Part shown: piece by piece, positions 39,194 through 47,608 of the stretch | Layout of the letters: every line of letters starts with the position of its first letter | How positions within the stretch are numbered: the stretch's first letter is position 1 | Assembly: GCF_900089605.1 (NCBI RefSeq) | Contig: NZ_LT594324.1 | Location: forward strand, 1,550,001-1,614,000 | Source of the DNA: Micromonospora narathiwatensis | Lineage (GTDB): Bacteria > Actinomycetota > Actinomycetes > Mycobacteriales > Micromonosporaceae | Length of the DNA: 64,000 nucleotides | Direction: 5' to 3' | Program-made: the position numbers and the translations under genes | Notes under the pieces: model-generated | The model's database searches: none | Told to the model about the DNA's origin: nothing | What the model saw: only the letters and a program-made list of their open reading frames with translations

Positions 39194-40591
39194 ATGACTG
39201 TGCATCCCGTAGCGGGAGATCCTTCGGCGGCGACGGTGGGCTGGGTGGACGACATCCTGTTCACCGGACATCCCAGTGACATATGTCTACGCCTGCCGGA
39301 GCCGGTCGACAAGGGCACCCTGCGCCGCCTGGTGGGCGAGGCGCAGACCCGGCTGGCCGAGGCCGGACTGCGTCGCGGGGGCGCCGCCGCGCTGCGCCTG
39401 CCGCCGTCGCTGGCGTACGTGGTGAACCTGCTCGCCACCTGGCGCAGCGGCGCCCAGGCCGTCCTGCTGGACCACCGGCTCACCGACCACGAGGTCGACC
39501 GGGCGCTGCGCCGGCTCACCCCGCAGGTGGTGGTCGCCCCGGTCCGGACCGGCGGGGGCGCGCTGCGGGTCTTCGTCGACGTCACCGAGGGGATCACGCC
39601 CTGGTCCGACCGGCCGGCCGGCAGCCCGCACGCGGTCATCCAGCTCAGCTCCGGCTCCACCGGGCCGTCCAAGGTGATCGGCCGGACCGCCGAGGACCTG
39701 GTCGGCGAGGTACGCCGCTACACCCGGATCGACGGGGTGGCGCTGCCCGGCGAGCGGATCATCCTGCTGCCCTCCATGGTGCACGTGCTCGGCCTGGTCG
39801 GCGGCCTCCTCTACGGGCTGCACGCCGGCGTCGAACTGTGCCCGCCGGAGCGGCTCGGCGGCGACGCGATCCTCGCCGCCGTCGCCGCCCAGGACAGCCC
39901 GGCCACCGTGCTCGGCGTGCCGTTCCACATCGGGCTGCTCGCCTCCACCACCCCACCCGGGAGGTTGCCGCAGCTCAAACGGATGACCACCGGCGGCGAA
40001 CTGGTCCCGGCCGCCGTCGCCCGGGCCTTCACCGACCGCTACGGCGTCCCGCTCGGCAACATGTACGGGATGACCGAGGTCGGGGTGATCGGCACCGACC
40101 TGTACGGGGCGCACCGCCCCGCCATCGCCCCCGCCCCCGGCATCCTGGTCCGCGAACGGGGCGGCGAGTTGCAGGTGAGCTGCCCGGCGTCCCCGTACGT
40201 CGGGCTCGCCGACCCGACCCGCTGGTCCGACGGCTGGCTGCACACTCGCGACGCCGGCGTCGTCGACCCGGACACCGGGCTGGTCACCGTGCGGGGCCGA
40301 CTCGACTCGCAGGTGTCGGTCGGCGGCATGAAGGTGGACCTGACCGAGGTGGAGACCACCGTGGCCGAACTGCCCGGGGTGGGCGCGGCGGTGGTGGTCT
40401 GGGACGACGGCATCACCGCGTACGTGCAGCCGGACGGGCCACTGTCCGAGGAGACCCTGGACAAGCTGCTCGCCGAGCGCCTCGCCGGCTACAAACGGCC
40501 GCGCACCCTGCACCTGCTCGACCAGTTGCCGCGCACCACCACCGGCAAGCTGGTCCGCTCCGCCTCGGCGTTGCGGGACGCGGCGTCATGA
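39194..40591 (+). CDS. Stand-alone acyl/aryl adenylate-forming ligase 1
   Basis: A protein of 465 residues of the ANL superfamily: P-loop LSSGSTGPSKVIGR, GNMYGMTEVGVIG, the hinge Asp in DGWLHTRDAG and the C-terminal catalytic Lys in RTTTGKLVR. It activates a carboxylate with ATP and passes it to CoA or an ACP. The protein is shorter than typical CoA ligases (about 500-550). It is the first gene of the second assembly segment, and carrier proteins follow across the antisense PPTase. The substrate cannot be read from sequence; a hydroxyphenylglycine or hydroxybenzoate-type acid is possible. Confidence 0.85.
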   Translation: MTVHPVAGDPSAATVGWVDDILFTGHPSDICLRLPEPVDKGTLRRLVGEAQTRLAEAGLRRGGAAALRLPPSLAYVVNLLATWRSGAQAVLLDHRLTDHEVDRALRRLTPQVVVAPVRTGGGALRVFVDVTEGITPWSDRPAGSPHAVIQLSSGSTGPSKVIGRTAEDLVGEVRRYTRIDGVALPGERIILLPSMVHVLGLVGGLLYGLHAGVELCPPERLGGDAILAAVAAQDSPATVLGVPFHIGLLASTTPPGRLPQLKRMTTGGELVPAAVARAFTDRYGVPLGNMYGMTEVGVIGTDLYGAHRPAIAPAPGILVRERGGELQVSCPASPYVGLADPTRWSDGWLHTRDAGVVDPDTGLVTVRGRLDSQVSVGGMKVDLTEVETTVAELPGVGAAVVVWDDGITAYVQPDGPLSEETLDKLLAERLAGYKRPRTLHLLDQLPRTTTGKLVRSASALRDAAS

Positions 40592-40599
40592 CCGGTCCG

Positions 40600-41208
40600 C
40601 TACGCGAGGACGACGTCGACCGCCCCGGCCGCCCCGGCGACCGCCACCGCGAGGACCAGGCCGTCGCCGGCCGGCGGGTGGCCGACCCGTACGCCGGGAC
40701 AGCCGGGCACCGGGCGCAGCAGCTCGCCCGGGCCGTCGGGGGCGGGCATCCGGCGGCGCAACCCGCCGTCGCGCAGCCCCGTGCCGAGCGCCTTGCCGAC
40801 CGCCTCCTTCGCCGTCCACAGGCGCAGGAAGTCCAGGTCCCGGCCGGTTTCCGCCCGGCTGCGCAGCCAGGCCGTCTCGTCGGGGTCGTACCAGCGGCCG
40901 GCCAGCGGCGCGGCGGGCAGCGGACGACGCCGCTCGACGTCCACCCCGACCGGTCCGCCCGTCCGGGCGGCGACCACGACCAGCCCGTCGGCGTGGCTGA
41001 CGCTCACCGACAGCGTCCGCCCGTCGCCGGCGTACACCTCCGGGCGCCCGCCGGCTGCCCGGCGTACCCCGAGCTCCGCCTCGGACCGGTCGAGCAGCGC
41101 GCCACCCGCGCGCCGCAGCAGCCGCCGCGCCAACTCCGGCCGATCGCCGGCGGTACGGCCGATCCACACGTACACGGTGTCCCGACCGGGCACCGGTAGC
41201 TGGCTCAC
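40600..41208 (-). CDS. Sfp-type 4'-phosphopantetheinyl transferase
   Basis: A protein of 202 residues. The PPTase motifs are VSVSHADGLVVVA, GPVGVDVERRRPLPA and LRLWTAKEAVGKALGTGL, giving the Mg-binding Asp/Glu set and the KEA Lys. It converts apo carrier proteins to the active form. It lies antisense between the ligase and the ACP genes and starts only 17 bp from the divergent ACP start, with no visible ribosome-binding site before its GTG. It probably serves the three carrier proteins of this cluster. Confidence 0.9.
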   Translation of the reverse strand: MSQLPVPGRDTVYVWIGRTAGDRPELARRLLRRAGGALLDRSEAELGVRRAAGGRPEVYAGDGRTLSVSVSHADGLVVVAARTGGPVGVDVERRRPLPAAPLAGRWYDPDETAWLRSRAETGRDLDFLRLWTAKEAVGKALGTGLRDGGLRRRMPAPDGPGELLRPVPGCPGVRVGHPPAGDGLVLAVAVAGAAGAVDVVLA

Positions 41209-41225
41209 GGAAAGAGGTTAACGCC

Positions 41226-41492
41226 ATGCGAGACGAGGTCCGCACCTTCGTCATCGAGCAGCTCTCCGACATGAACTACGACGTCGACGACATCGACGAC
41301 GACACCACCCTCGGCCCGTCCGGCGTCGATCTCGAGTCGCTGGCCCTGGCCGACCTCGCCGTCCGGGTCGAGGACCGCTACGGCCTGAAGTTCGCCGACG
41401 ACGAGTCGGAGCGGCTGGCCCTGATGACGGTCGGCGAGTTCACCACGATGGTCGCGGGCCGGGCGGCCGGCGCGAAGAGCGACGCGGCCTGA
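41226..41492 (+). CDS. Acyl carrier protein 1
   Basis: A protein of 88 residues beginning MRDEVRTFVIEQLSDMNYDV. The attachment motif is SGVDLESLALADLAVRVEDR, with the phosphopantetheine Ser at residue 38. It is strongly acidic, as ACPs are. A ribosome-binding site (AGAGG) precedes the ATG. The ACP2 start shares one base with its stop. Confidence 0.9.
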   Translation: MRDEVRTFVIEQLSDMNYDVDDIDDDTTLGPSGVDLESLALADLAVRVEDRYGLKFADDESERLALMTVGEFTTMVAGRAAGAKSDAA

Positions 41493-41734
41493 TGTCCGGT
41501 CAGCCCGACCTGGGGCGAGCTGACCTGGTGAGCATGCTCGCCGAACTGACCGCCAAACCCGTCGACCAGGTGGCGGACCGGATCGGCTCGATGGAGCTGG
41601 CCTGGCTCGTGCACCTCGTCGAGCAACGATACGACCGCCGGTTGGAGCTGACCGACGACCAGCTCGCCGGCATCCGTACCGTCGACGACGCGTTGGCGGT
41701 GTTCCACACCTCGCTGACCGCCGCCGATGGCTGA
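41492..41734 (+). CDS. Acyl carrier protein 2 with altered Ser motif
   Basis: A protein of 80 residues. The four-helix ACP pattern is present, but the usual DSL context is changed: DRIGSMELAWLVHLVEQRYD, with the likely attachment Ser at residue 33 preceded by Gly instead of Asp. The following helix (MELAWLVHLVEQRY) is ACP-like. It may carry a different acyl unit from ACP1 or be modified poorly. It is followed by the ketosynthase start with an 8-bp overlap. Confidence 0.8.
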   Translation: MSGQPDLGRADLVSMLAELTAKPVDQVADRIGSMELAWLVHLVEQRYDRRLELTDDQLAGIRTVDDALAVFHTSLTAADG

Positions 41735-42851
41735 GCGGGAGCCCGTACGGATCACCGGCGTCCACGCGCTCAGCGCCTTCGGCCGGGGCGCCGACGCGCT
41801 GCTCGCCGGCGTGCTCGCCGGCACCCCGGCGTTCGCGCCGGTACGCCGGTTCGACACCGCCGGCCGCCGGGTCACCGTGGCGGCCACCCTGCCCGAGGTC
41901 GGTTCGCTGGCCGACGAGCTGGCCGACGCGGTCGACACCGCCTGCCGGGCGGCCGGCCTGGACGGGAGGCGGCGCGCGGAGGCGGCGCTGTTCCTCGCCA
42001 CCCACGGCGGGCCGGTCTCGCTGCCCGGCGGCGGTCCGGAGGCGCCGGCGCTCGCGGGTCACCTGGCCAGGGGCGGCGGGCTGGCCGACCGGACCCGGGT
42101 CTACACCACCGCGTGCGTGTCGGCGAGCACCGCGGTGGCCGACGCGGCGACCCTGATCGGCCGGGGCGACCTGGACCGGGTCGTCGTCGCGGCCGGCTAC
42201 CTGGTCGAGCCGGACCAGTACGCGCTCTTCGACGCCGGCCGGGCGTTCGCCGCCGACGGGGCGGTCCGCCCGTTCAGCGCCGGACGGCAGGGGCTGCTGC
42301 TCGGTGACGGGGTGGTCGCGGTGGTGCTGGAGTCCGCCACCGCCGCCGCCCGGCGGGGCGCCCCGGCGCTGGCCGAGGTGTCCGGGTGGGGTCGGGCCGG
42401 GGACGCGTACCACCCCTGCCAGCCCGACCCGGCGGGTGCTGGGCTGGCCCGGGCGGTCGAGGCGGCGCTGCGCCGGGCCGGGCTGCCGGCCGGGGCGGTC
42501 GGCTACGTGAACGCCAACGCCACCGGCACCCCGTACAGCGACGCCTCGGAGGCGGCGGCGCTGCGGCGGGTGTTCGGCGATCTGGCGGGCCGGATCCCGG
42601 TCAGCTCCACCAAGTCGACGCACGGGCACGCCCTCGAAGCGTCCGGCCTGCTCGAACTGGTGGTCACCGTGCTGGCGCTGCGGCACGGCGTGTTGCCCGT
42701 CAACGCCGGCTACCTGGCCCGAGACGAAGCCTGCCCCCTCAACATCATCACCCCCACCCCCACCCCCACCCCCCACCCCACCCCTCACGCCCTAACCCTC
42801 AACGCCGCCTTCGGCGGTGCCAACACCGCCCTCCTGGTCGGTGCCCCGTGA
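41727..42851 (+). CDS. Stand-alone ketosynthase with His->Asn change
   Basis: A protein of 374 residues with a KS fold and short loops. The nucleophile Cys130 is present in YTTACVSASTAVADAAT and the second His is retained in STKSTHGHALEASGLLE (His301). The first active-site His, normally NAHGTGT, is replaced by NANATGT (Asn264, Ala265). The C-terminus carries a TPTPTPTPHPTP low-complexity stretch encoded by a C-rich repeat. The missing His suggests loss or change of malonyl decarboxylation, so it may act as a transferase or partner subunit for the other KS. Confidence 0.85.
   Translation: MAEREPVRITGVHALSAFGRGADALLAGVLAGTPAFAPVRRFDTAGRRVTVAATLPEVGSLADELADAVDTACRAAGLDGRRRAEAALFLATHGGPVSLPGGGPEAPALAGHLARGGGLADRTRVYTTACVSASTAVADAATLIGRGDLDRVVVAAGYLVEPDQYALFDAGRAFAADGAVRPFSAGRQGLLLGDGVVAVVLESATAAARRGAPALAEVSGWGRAGDAYHPCQPDPAGAGLARAVEAALRRAGLPAGAVGYVNANATGTPYSDASEAAALRRVFGDLAGRIPVSSTKSTHGHALEASGLLELVVTVLALRHGVLPVNAGYLARDEACPLNIITPTPTPTPHPTPHALTLNAAFGGANTALLVGAP
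42749..42785. repeat. C-rich simple repeat, G4-forming on the minus strand
   Basis: A run of CACCCC/CCCCCA units within the 3' end of the ketosynthase gene. The minus strand has more than four runs of four or more G, and the repeat encodes TPTPTPTPHPTP. Confidence 0.7.
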
Positions 42852-42860
42852 CCCCCGACG

Positions 42861-42939
42861 CCCCGCGATCTTGCACTTCGGGTCGCGTTGAGCCGGACAA
42901 AAACCGCGTATCGGCGACACAGCCTGCAAGATCGCGGGG
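42861..42939. repeat. Palindromic interspersed-type repeat (REP/MITE-like)
   Basis: Perfect 15-bp arms CCCCGCGATCTTGCA (42861-42875) and TGCAAGATCGCGGGG (42925-42939) enclose 49 bp. It starts 9 bp after the KS stop and ends at the next gene's ribosome-binding site. From memory, GCGATCTTGCA-type palindromes are common intergenic repeats in actinomycetes; no database search was done. Confidence 0.7.
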
Positions 42940-42949
42940 AGGGGTGGTG

Positions 42950-43459
42950 GTGCTTGCCGAGGGGCGGTGGGGGGTGGTGGGGGATGGGGAGGGGGATGGG
43001 GAGGGGGAGCCGGCGGGGGTGGCGGGGTTTGTGTATTCGGGGTTCGCGCCGGTGGTGGTGGCGGTGGCGGAGCGGTGCCTCACCCAGCACCACGGGGCGG
43101 GGCCGCTGCCCCCGGGCAACCGGACGGCGGTGGTGCTGGTCAGCGCGAGCGGCGACCGGGCCAGCGCGGAGCACGTCCGGGCCACCGTCGCCGGCGGCGG
43201 CCGGATCGGGCCGTTGTTCTTCTTCCAGTCCGTGCCGAACAGCGTCGCCGGGCACGTGGCGGCGCGCTGGGGACTGGACGGGCCGGTGGTCTGCCTGAGC
43301 CCGACCGGCGATCCGCGGGCCGAGGGCACGGCCGAGGCCGAACTGCTGCTGTACGACGGCGACGCCGACGAGGCGTTGCTGATCCTTGTCGAACAGGCAC
43401 CCGACGGGACGCCCACCGAGGCGGTCGCGGTGCTGCTGGGGGAGGGAACAGGTCAATGA
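42950..43459 (+). CDS. Degenerate ketosynthase-like protein (N-terminal KS fragment)
   Basis: A protein of 169 residues. The region PLFFFQSVPNSVAGHVAARW then GLDGPVVCLSPTG resembles the N-terminal KS segment around the active site in PF13723-type ketoacyl-synthase proteins of aryl-polyene/dialkylresorcinol-like clusters. The active Cys is not in a recognisable KS motif, and the C-terminal KS half is absent. The N-terminus is Gly/Glu/Asp-rich (GDGEGDGEGEPAG) from a G-rich repeat. GTG 42950 is inferred, since three in-frame GTGs are close together; the ribosome-binding site GGGGAGGGG overlaps the palindrome. It may be a partner or remnant subunit. Confidence 0.6.
   Translation: MLAEGRWGVVGDGEGDGEGEPAGVAGFVYSGFAPVVVAVAERCLTQHHGAGPLPPGNRTAVVLVSASGDRASAEHVRATVAGGGRIGPLFFFQSVPNSVAGHVAARWGLDGPVVCLSPTGDPRAEGTAEAELLLYDGDADEALLILVEQAPDGTPTEAVAVLLGEGTGQ
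42960..43010. repeat. G-rich simple repeat, G4-forming on the plus strand
   Basis: GGGGAT/GGGGGA-type units right after the start of the KS-like gene contain many runs of four or more G. The tract is nearly complementary to the C-rich tract about 200 bp upstream. Confidence 0.7.
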
Positions 43460-45105
43460 GGACGAAGGGACTACGCGGAGCGCTGGCCGCCGACACCGAG
43501 CTGGGCGCCGGAAACGTGCTCGCCCGGGTCCTGGCGCACGGCGCCGACCCGGACGGGCCCGGGCTCACCTTCGACACGGCGGTCGACGGCCACCCGGCCG
43601 AGCACCCGCTGACCCTGGGCCTGCTCGACGAGCGGGTCGCCGCCCGGGCCGCCTGGCTGCACGAGCGCGGGGTGAAACCGCGAGACCCGGTCGCCGTCTG
43701 GGCCGGCACGGCCGCCGACATGGTGCTGTCGTTCCTGGCGCTGACCCGGCTCGGCGCCATCCCCGCGCTGATGAACGGCAAGCTGCGTCCGGAGATCGCC
43801 GCCGAGTACATCCGCCGGCTGCGGGCCGCCGGGGTGCTCGCCGACGCCGACCACGCCGCGGCCCTCCACGGGTACGACCTGGGCGCGCCGCTGCTCGGCC
43901 AGCCCGCCGAGGCCGGCACCGGCGACCCGGCCGCCGCCCCGGACCACTACCGGCACCACCCGGACGACCCGATCGTCATCACCCACACCTCCGGCACCAC
44001 CGGCGTGCCGAAGGCAGTGCTGCACTCGCACGCCAGCCTCTTCGCCGCCACCCGGCACCTGCTGTCCATGCCGCAGGCGCAGGGCACCAGCCGGATCCTC
44101 AACGCGCTGCCCGCCCCGCACACCGCGACGGTGCTGATGGTCAACCAGGCGCTCGGCAACCGGGCGGAGATGTTCCTCCTCTCCGAGCAGGGCGGCGAAC
44201 GGGTGCTCGACGCGATCCAGCGCTGGCGGCCGGACGGGGTGTTCGGGTTCTCCGTCACCTGGGCGGAGCTGGCCCGCTTCGACCTGTCCGCTTACGACCT
44301 GGACTCGGTGCGGCTGTGGTTCAACACCGGCGACTGCTCACACGAGCCGCACGTGCGCCGGCTGGTCAAGGTCGGCTCGCGGGACGTGATGACCCGCGAC
44401 GGGGTGACCCGGGTGCCCGGCTCGGTCTTCATCGACGGGCTCGGCTCCAGCGAGATGGGGCACTCGATGTTCCACATCACCCACACCGCCGACACCGACC
44501 AGTACGGCCGCTGCGTCGGCCGCCCGTACCGGTTCACCAGGGTGGCCGTCCTCGACGAGCGGGGCGAGCGGGTGCCGCCCGGCCAGGTCGGCTGGCTCGG
44601 CATCGACTCGCCGTCGCTGTTCCGCGGCTACTGGAACGACTCGGTCACCACGTACCGGTTCCGGCTGCGCGGCTGGTATCTCACCGGCGACCTGGTCTAC
44701 GCCGACGCCGACGGCCGCTACTACCACCTGGACCGGGCGGTCGACTCGGTGGAGGTCGGCGACGGGAGGCGCTTCTTCACCGCACTGTCCGAGGAGCGGA
44801 TCCTCGCCGCCTGCCCCGACGTCACCGACTGCACGGTGGTCATCGTCAAGGAGGGCGGCACCCCGTCGCCGGTCGACCGGGCCGGCGCCGAGAGCGTCGT
44901 CACCGACGTGCTGCTGGAACTGGCCGCCGGGGCGGACCCGGAGGAGGACCGGGTCGAGCGGATCCGCGCCGCGCTCGGGCCGGACGTGGGCGCGACCCTG
45001 CGCCGGGTGGTGCCGGTCCGCGCCGACGACATCCCGGTCACCGTGACCGGCAAGGTGCGCAAGGTGGCGCTGCGCGAGCGCTACCTGACCGAGTCCCCGT
45101 CATGA
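43456..45105 (+). CDS. Stand-alone adenylate-forming ligase 2
   Basis: A protein of 549 residues with ANL motifs: ITHTSGTTGVPKAVLHSHAS, IDGLGSSEMGHSM, GWYLTGDLVYADADGRYYHL and the C-terminal Lys in TVTGKVRKVALRERY. It is longer than ligase 1 and looks like a CoA/ACP ligase for an aromatic or medium-chain acid. The start overlaps the KS-like gene stop by 4 bp, and its own stop overlaps the next KS start by 4 bp, so ligase and KS are made together. Confidence 0.85.
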   Translation: MRTKGLRGALAADTELGAGNVLARVLAHGADPDGPGLTFDTAVDGHPAEHPLTLGLLDERVAARAAWLHERGVKPRDPVAVWAGTAADMVLSFLALTRLGAIPALMNGKLRPEIAAEYIRRLRAAGVLADADHAAALHGYDLGAPLLGQPAEAGTGDPAAAPDHYRHHPDDPIVITHTSGTTGVPKAVLHSHASLFAATRHLLSMPQAQGTSRILNALPAPHTATVLMVNQALGNRAEMFLLSEQGGERVLDAIQRWRPDGVFGFSVTWAELARFDLSAYDLDSVRLWFNTGDCSHEPHVRRLVKVGSRDVMTRDGVTRVPGSVFIDGLGSSEMGHSMFHITHTADTDQYGRCVGRPYRFTRVAVLDERGERVPPGQVGWLGIDSPSLFRGYWNDSVTTYRFRLRGWYLTGDLVYADADGRYYHLDRAVDSVEVGDGRRFFTALSEERILAACPDVTDCTVVIVKEGGTPSPVDRAGAESVVTDVLLELAAGADPEEDRVERIRAALGPDVGATLRRVVPVRADDIPVTVTGKVRKVALRERYLTESPS

Positions 45106-46430
45106 CCGCCGTCATCACCGGGATGGGGCTGTTCACCCCGGCCGGTCGGGGTGTCGAGGAGACCTTCACGGCGCTCACCACCGGCCGGTCCGGGCTGCGC
45201 CGCCCGCCGGAGGGGCACCCGGCCCGGGACTGCCTGGAGGTGGCCGGGGTGCTGCCGGAGATCGACCCGCGTGGCGTGGCGTCCGGGCCGGAGACCAGGG
45301 TGCTCGACCGGATCGTGCTGCTCGCCCTGCTCACCGCCGCCGAGGCGCTCGCCGACGCCGGCATCGAGGTGGGCCGCGACGTCGACCCGGGCCGGATCGG
45401 GGTGATCGTCGGTGGGGTCGGCGGGATGTCCACCCTGGAGAGCCAGGTTCTCGCCCGGGCCGCCCGTGGGCGGGCGGCGGTCAGCCCGTACCTGCTCACC
45501 GGGATTCTGCCGAACATGCCGGCGGCCCGGATCGCCATCGCCCACGGTATCCGGGGCTACACCTCGTCGGTGGGCACGGCCTGCGCGTCCGGCGCCCAGG
45601 CCGTCGCCGACGCGGTACGCCTCATCCGGACCGGCGAGGCCGACGTGGTGCTCTGCGGGGCGAGCGAGGCACCGCTCTTCCCGACCTTCGCCGACACCTT
45701 CGGCAACGCCCGCGCCCTGGCCCGGGGCTGGGACGAGCCGGCCGAGGCGAGCCGGCCGTTCGACAAGCGGCGCAACGGGTTCGTCCTCGCCGAGGGGGCG
45801 GCGCTGCTGGTGCTGGAACGCGCCGAGCACGCCGCCGCCCGGGGCGTCACCGGCTACGCCGAGGTCGCCGGCTACGGCGTGAACACCGACGCGTACCACC
45901 CGACCGCGCCGCGACCGGACGGCGCCGGGGCGGCCGAGTGCATGCGCCGCGCCCTGGCCAGCGGGGCGGTGGCAGCGGCCCAGGTCGGCTACGTCAACGC
46001 GCACGGCACCGGCACCAGGCTCGGCGACACCGCCGAGACCACCGCGCTGGCCGAGGTGTTCGGCGTCGGTGGGGTGCCGGTCAGCTCCACGAAGGGCCTC
46101 ACCGGGCACCTGCTCGGCGCGTCCGGGGTGCTGGAGGCGGCGGCCACCGCGCTCGCGCTCGGCCGCGGCCTGCTCCCGCCCACCTACCACCTCGACGATC
46201 CGGACCCGGACTGCGCGGCCGACCACGTCCGCGCCGCGCCCCGGGCCACCCGGGCGGAGATCGCACTGACCAACTCGTTCGGGTTCGGCGGCCAGAACGT
46301 CAGCCTGCTGCTCCGCCGGGTCACCGGCGACTGCTCCGGGTCGCGGCGCGGCGGCAGACGCGCCGAGCCGGAGCGGTCGTCAGCGGCGCGGCGGGCCGCC
46401 GGTGCGCCGGCCGCCGGGGCGGGGAGGTGA
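45102..46430 (+). CDS. Stand-alone ketosynthase with complete active site
   Basis: A protein of 442 residues with a complete triad: Cys161 in SSVGTACASGAQAVADAVR, His301 in NAHGTGTRLGDTAETTA and a third-motif His in STKGLTGHLLGASGVLE. It is FabF-like rather than KS-alpha-like, with TSVGTACASGA and GTGTxxGD. About 45 residues of Arg/Ala-rich tail follow the last conserved block. It probably does the actual condensation for the second assembly segment, taking an acyl-ACP formed by ligase 1 or 2. Confidence 0.9.
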   Translation: MTAVITGMGLFTPAGRGVEETFTALTTGRSGLRRPPEGHPARDCLEVAGVLPEIDPRGVASGPETRVLDRIVLLALLTAAEALADAGIEVGRDVDPGRIGVIVGGVGGMSTLESQVLARAARGRAAVSPYLLTGILPNMPAARIAIAHGIRGYTSSVGTACASGAQAVADAVRLIRTGEADVVLCGASEAPLFPTFADTFGNARALARGWDEPAEASRPFDKRRNGFVLAEGAALLVLERAEHAAARGVTGYAEVAGYGVNTDAYHPTAPRPDGAGAAECMRRALASGAVAAAQVGYVNAHGTGTRLGDTAETTALAEVFGVGGVPVSSTKGLTGHLLGASGVLEAAATALALGRGLLPPTYHLDDPDPDCAADHVRAAPRATRAEIALTNSFGFGGQNVSLLLRRVTGDCSGSRRGGRRAEPERSSAARRAAGAPAAGAGR

Positions 46431-46501
46431 TCCGACGTTCCATCCCGGGCGACCGACGCCTGGGCCGGCTGTCACGGGGGGACATCGCGAAGGGCTGACA
46501 G

Positions 46502-47608
46502 ATGGACATCAAGGGACTGGATCACATCGAACTGTACGTGGGGGACGCCCGGCAGGCCGCCTTCTACTTCGGCACCGCCGTCGGTTTCCGGCTGCGTGGG
46601 CAGGGCGGACCGGAGACCGGGCTGGCCGACCAGCGTTCGCTGCTGCTGGCGCACGCCGACATCCGGATGCTGCTCACCTCCGGGCTCACCGCCGAGCATC
46701 CGGCCTCGACGTACGTGCAACGGCACGGCGACGGGATCGCGGTGGTGGCCCTGGAGGTCGACGACGCCGCCGGGGCGTACGCGGAGCTGGTGGAGCGGGG
46801 TGCGGTCGGGGTGACGCCGCCGCGCACCTTCACCGGCGCGGGCGCCGAGGTGGTGATCGCCGAGGTCGGCGGCTTCGGCGACGTGCTGCACCGCCTGGTC
46901 GAGCGGCGCGGGGACCGGACGGAGTTCCTGCCCGGGGCGGTCGAGCCGCTGCCGGCCGGCGGCGACGACAAGCTGCTCGCCGAGATCGACCACCTGGCGG
47001 TCTGCGTGCCGCCCGGCCAGCTCGACGAGACGGTGCGGCACTACGAGGAGGTGTTCGGCTTCGCCCAGATCTTCGAGGAACACATCGAGGTCGCCGGGCA
47101 GGCGATGAACTCCAAGGTGGTGCAGAGCCCGGCCGGGCGGGTCACCGTCGTGCTGCTGGAGCCGGACACCAGCCGGCGGCCCGGGCAGATCGAGGACTTC
47201 CTGCGCTGGCACGCGGGCGCCGGGGTGCAGCACCTCGGGCTGCGCACCGACGACATCCTCACCGCGGTCGGCGCCCTCAGCGACCGGGGGGTGCGCTTCG
47301 CCGGCACTCCGGCCGCCTACTACGACGACCTGGAGCAGCGGGTCGGACCGGTCGACGCGCCGCTGGACCGGCTGCGTGACCTGAGCATCCTGGTCGACTC
47401 CGACCACGGCGGCCAACTGCTGCAGATCTTCACCGAGTCGATGCACGTGCGCCGCACCCTCTTCCTCGAACTCATCGAGCGACGCGGGGCGACCACCTTC
47501 GGCAGCGGCAACATCAGGGCGCTCTACGAGGCCAAGGAACGCGAGCTGGCCGCGGCGGGGGCGACCCCCGCCGTCGCGGCCGGCACGGCAGGAGGGGTTG
47601 GGGCATGA
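46502..47608 (+). CDS. hmaS: 4-hydroxymandelate synthase
   Basis: A protein of 368 residues, a non-heme Fe(II) two-domain vicinal-oxygen-chelate enzyme of the HPPD/HMS family. Metal ligands: His164 (AEIDHLAV), His244 (GAGVQHLGL) and Glu323 (LFLELIERRG). The segment GQAMNSKVVQSPAGRVTVVL then LEP matches HmaS (QSASGAVTLTLIEP) and not HPPD (LPINEP), as does TFGSGNIRALYEAKE. The enzyme converts 4-hydroxyphenylpyruvate and O2 to 4-hydroxymandelate, the first step to 4-hydroxyphenylglycine. The later steps are at 60.5-63.1 kb. Confidence 0.88.
   Translation: MDIKGLDHIELYVGDARQAAFYFGTAVGFRLRGQGGPETGLADQRSLLLAHADIRMLLTSGLTAEHPASTYVQRHGDGIAVVALEVDDAAGAYAELVERGAVGVTPPRTFTGAGAEVVIAEVGGFGDVLHRLVERRGDRTEFLPGAVEPLPAGGDDKLLAEIDHLAVCVPPGQLDETVRHYEEVFGFAQIFEEHIEVAGQAMNSKVVQSPAGRVTVVLLEPDTSRRPGQIEDFLRWHAGAGVQHLGLRTDDILTAVGALSDRGVRFAGTPAAYYDDLEQRVGPVDAPLDRLRDLSILVDSDHGGQLLQIFTESMHVRRTLFLELIERRGATTFGSGNIRALYEAKERELAAAGATPAVAAGTAGGVGA

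Noticed and set aside
46502..47608. Annotation as 4-hydroxyphenylpyruvate dioxygenase
   Set aside because: The QSPAGRVTVVLLEP segment and TFGSGNIRALYEAKE match hydroxymandelate synthase rather than HPPD, and hmo/hpgT are in the same cluster.
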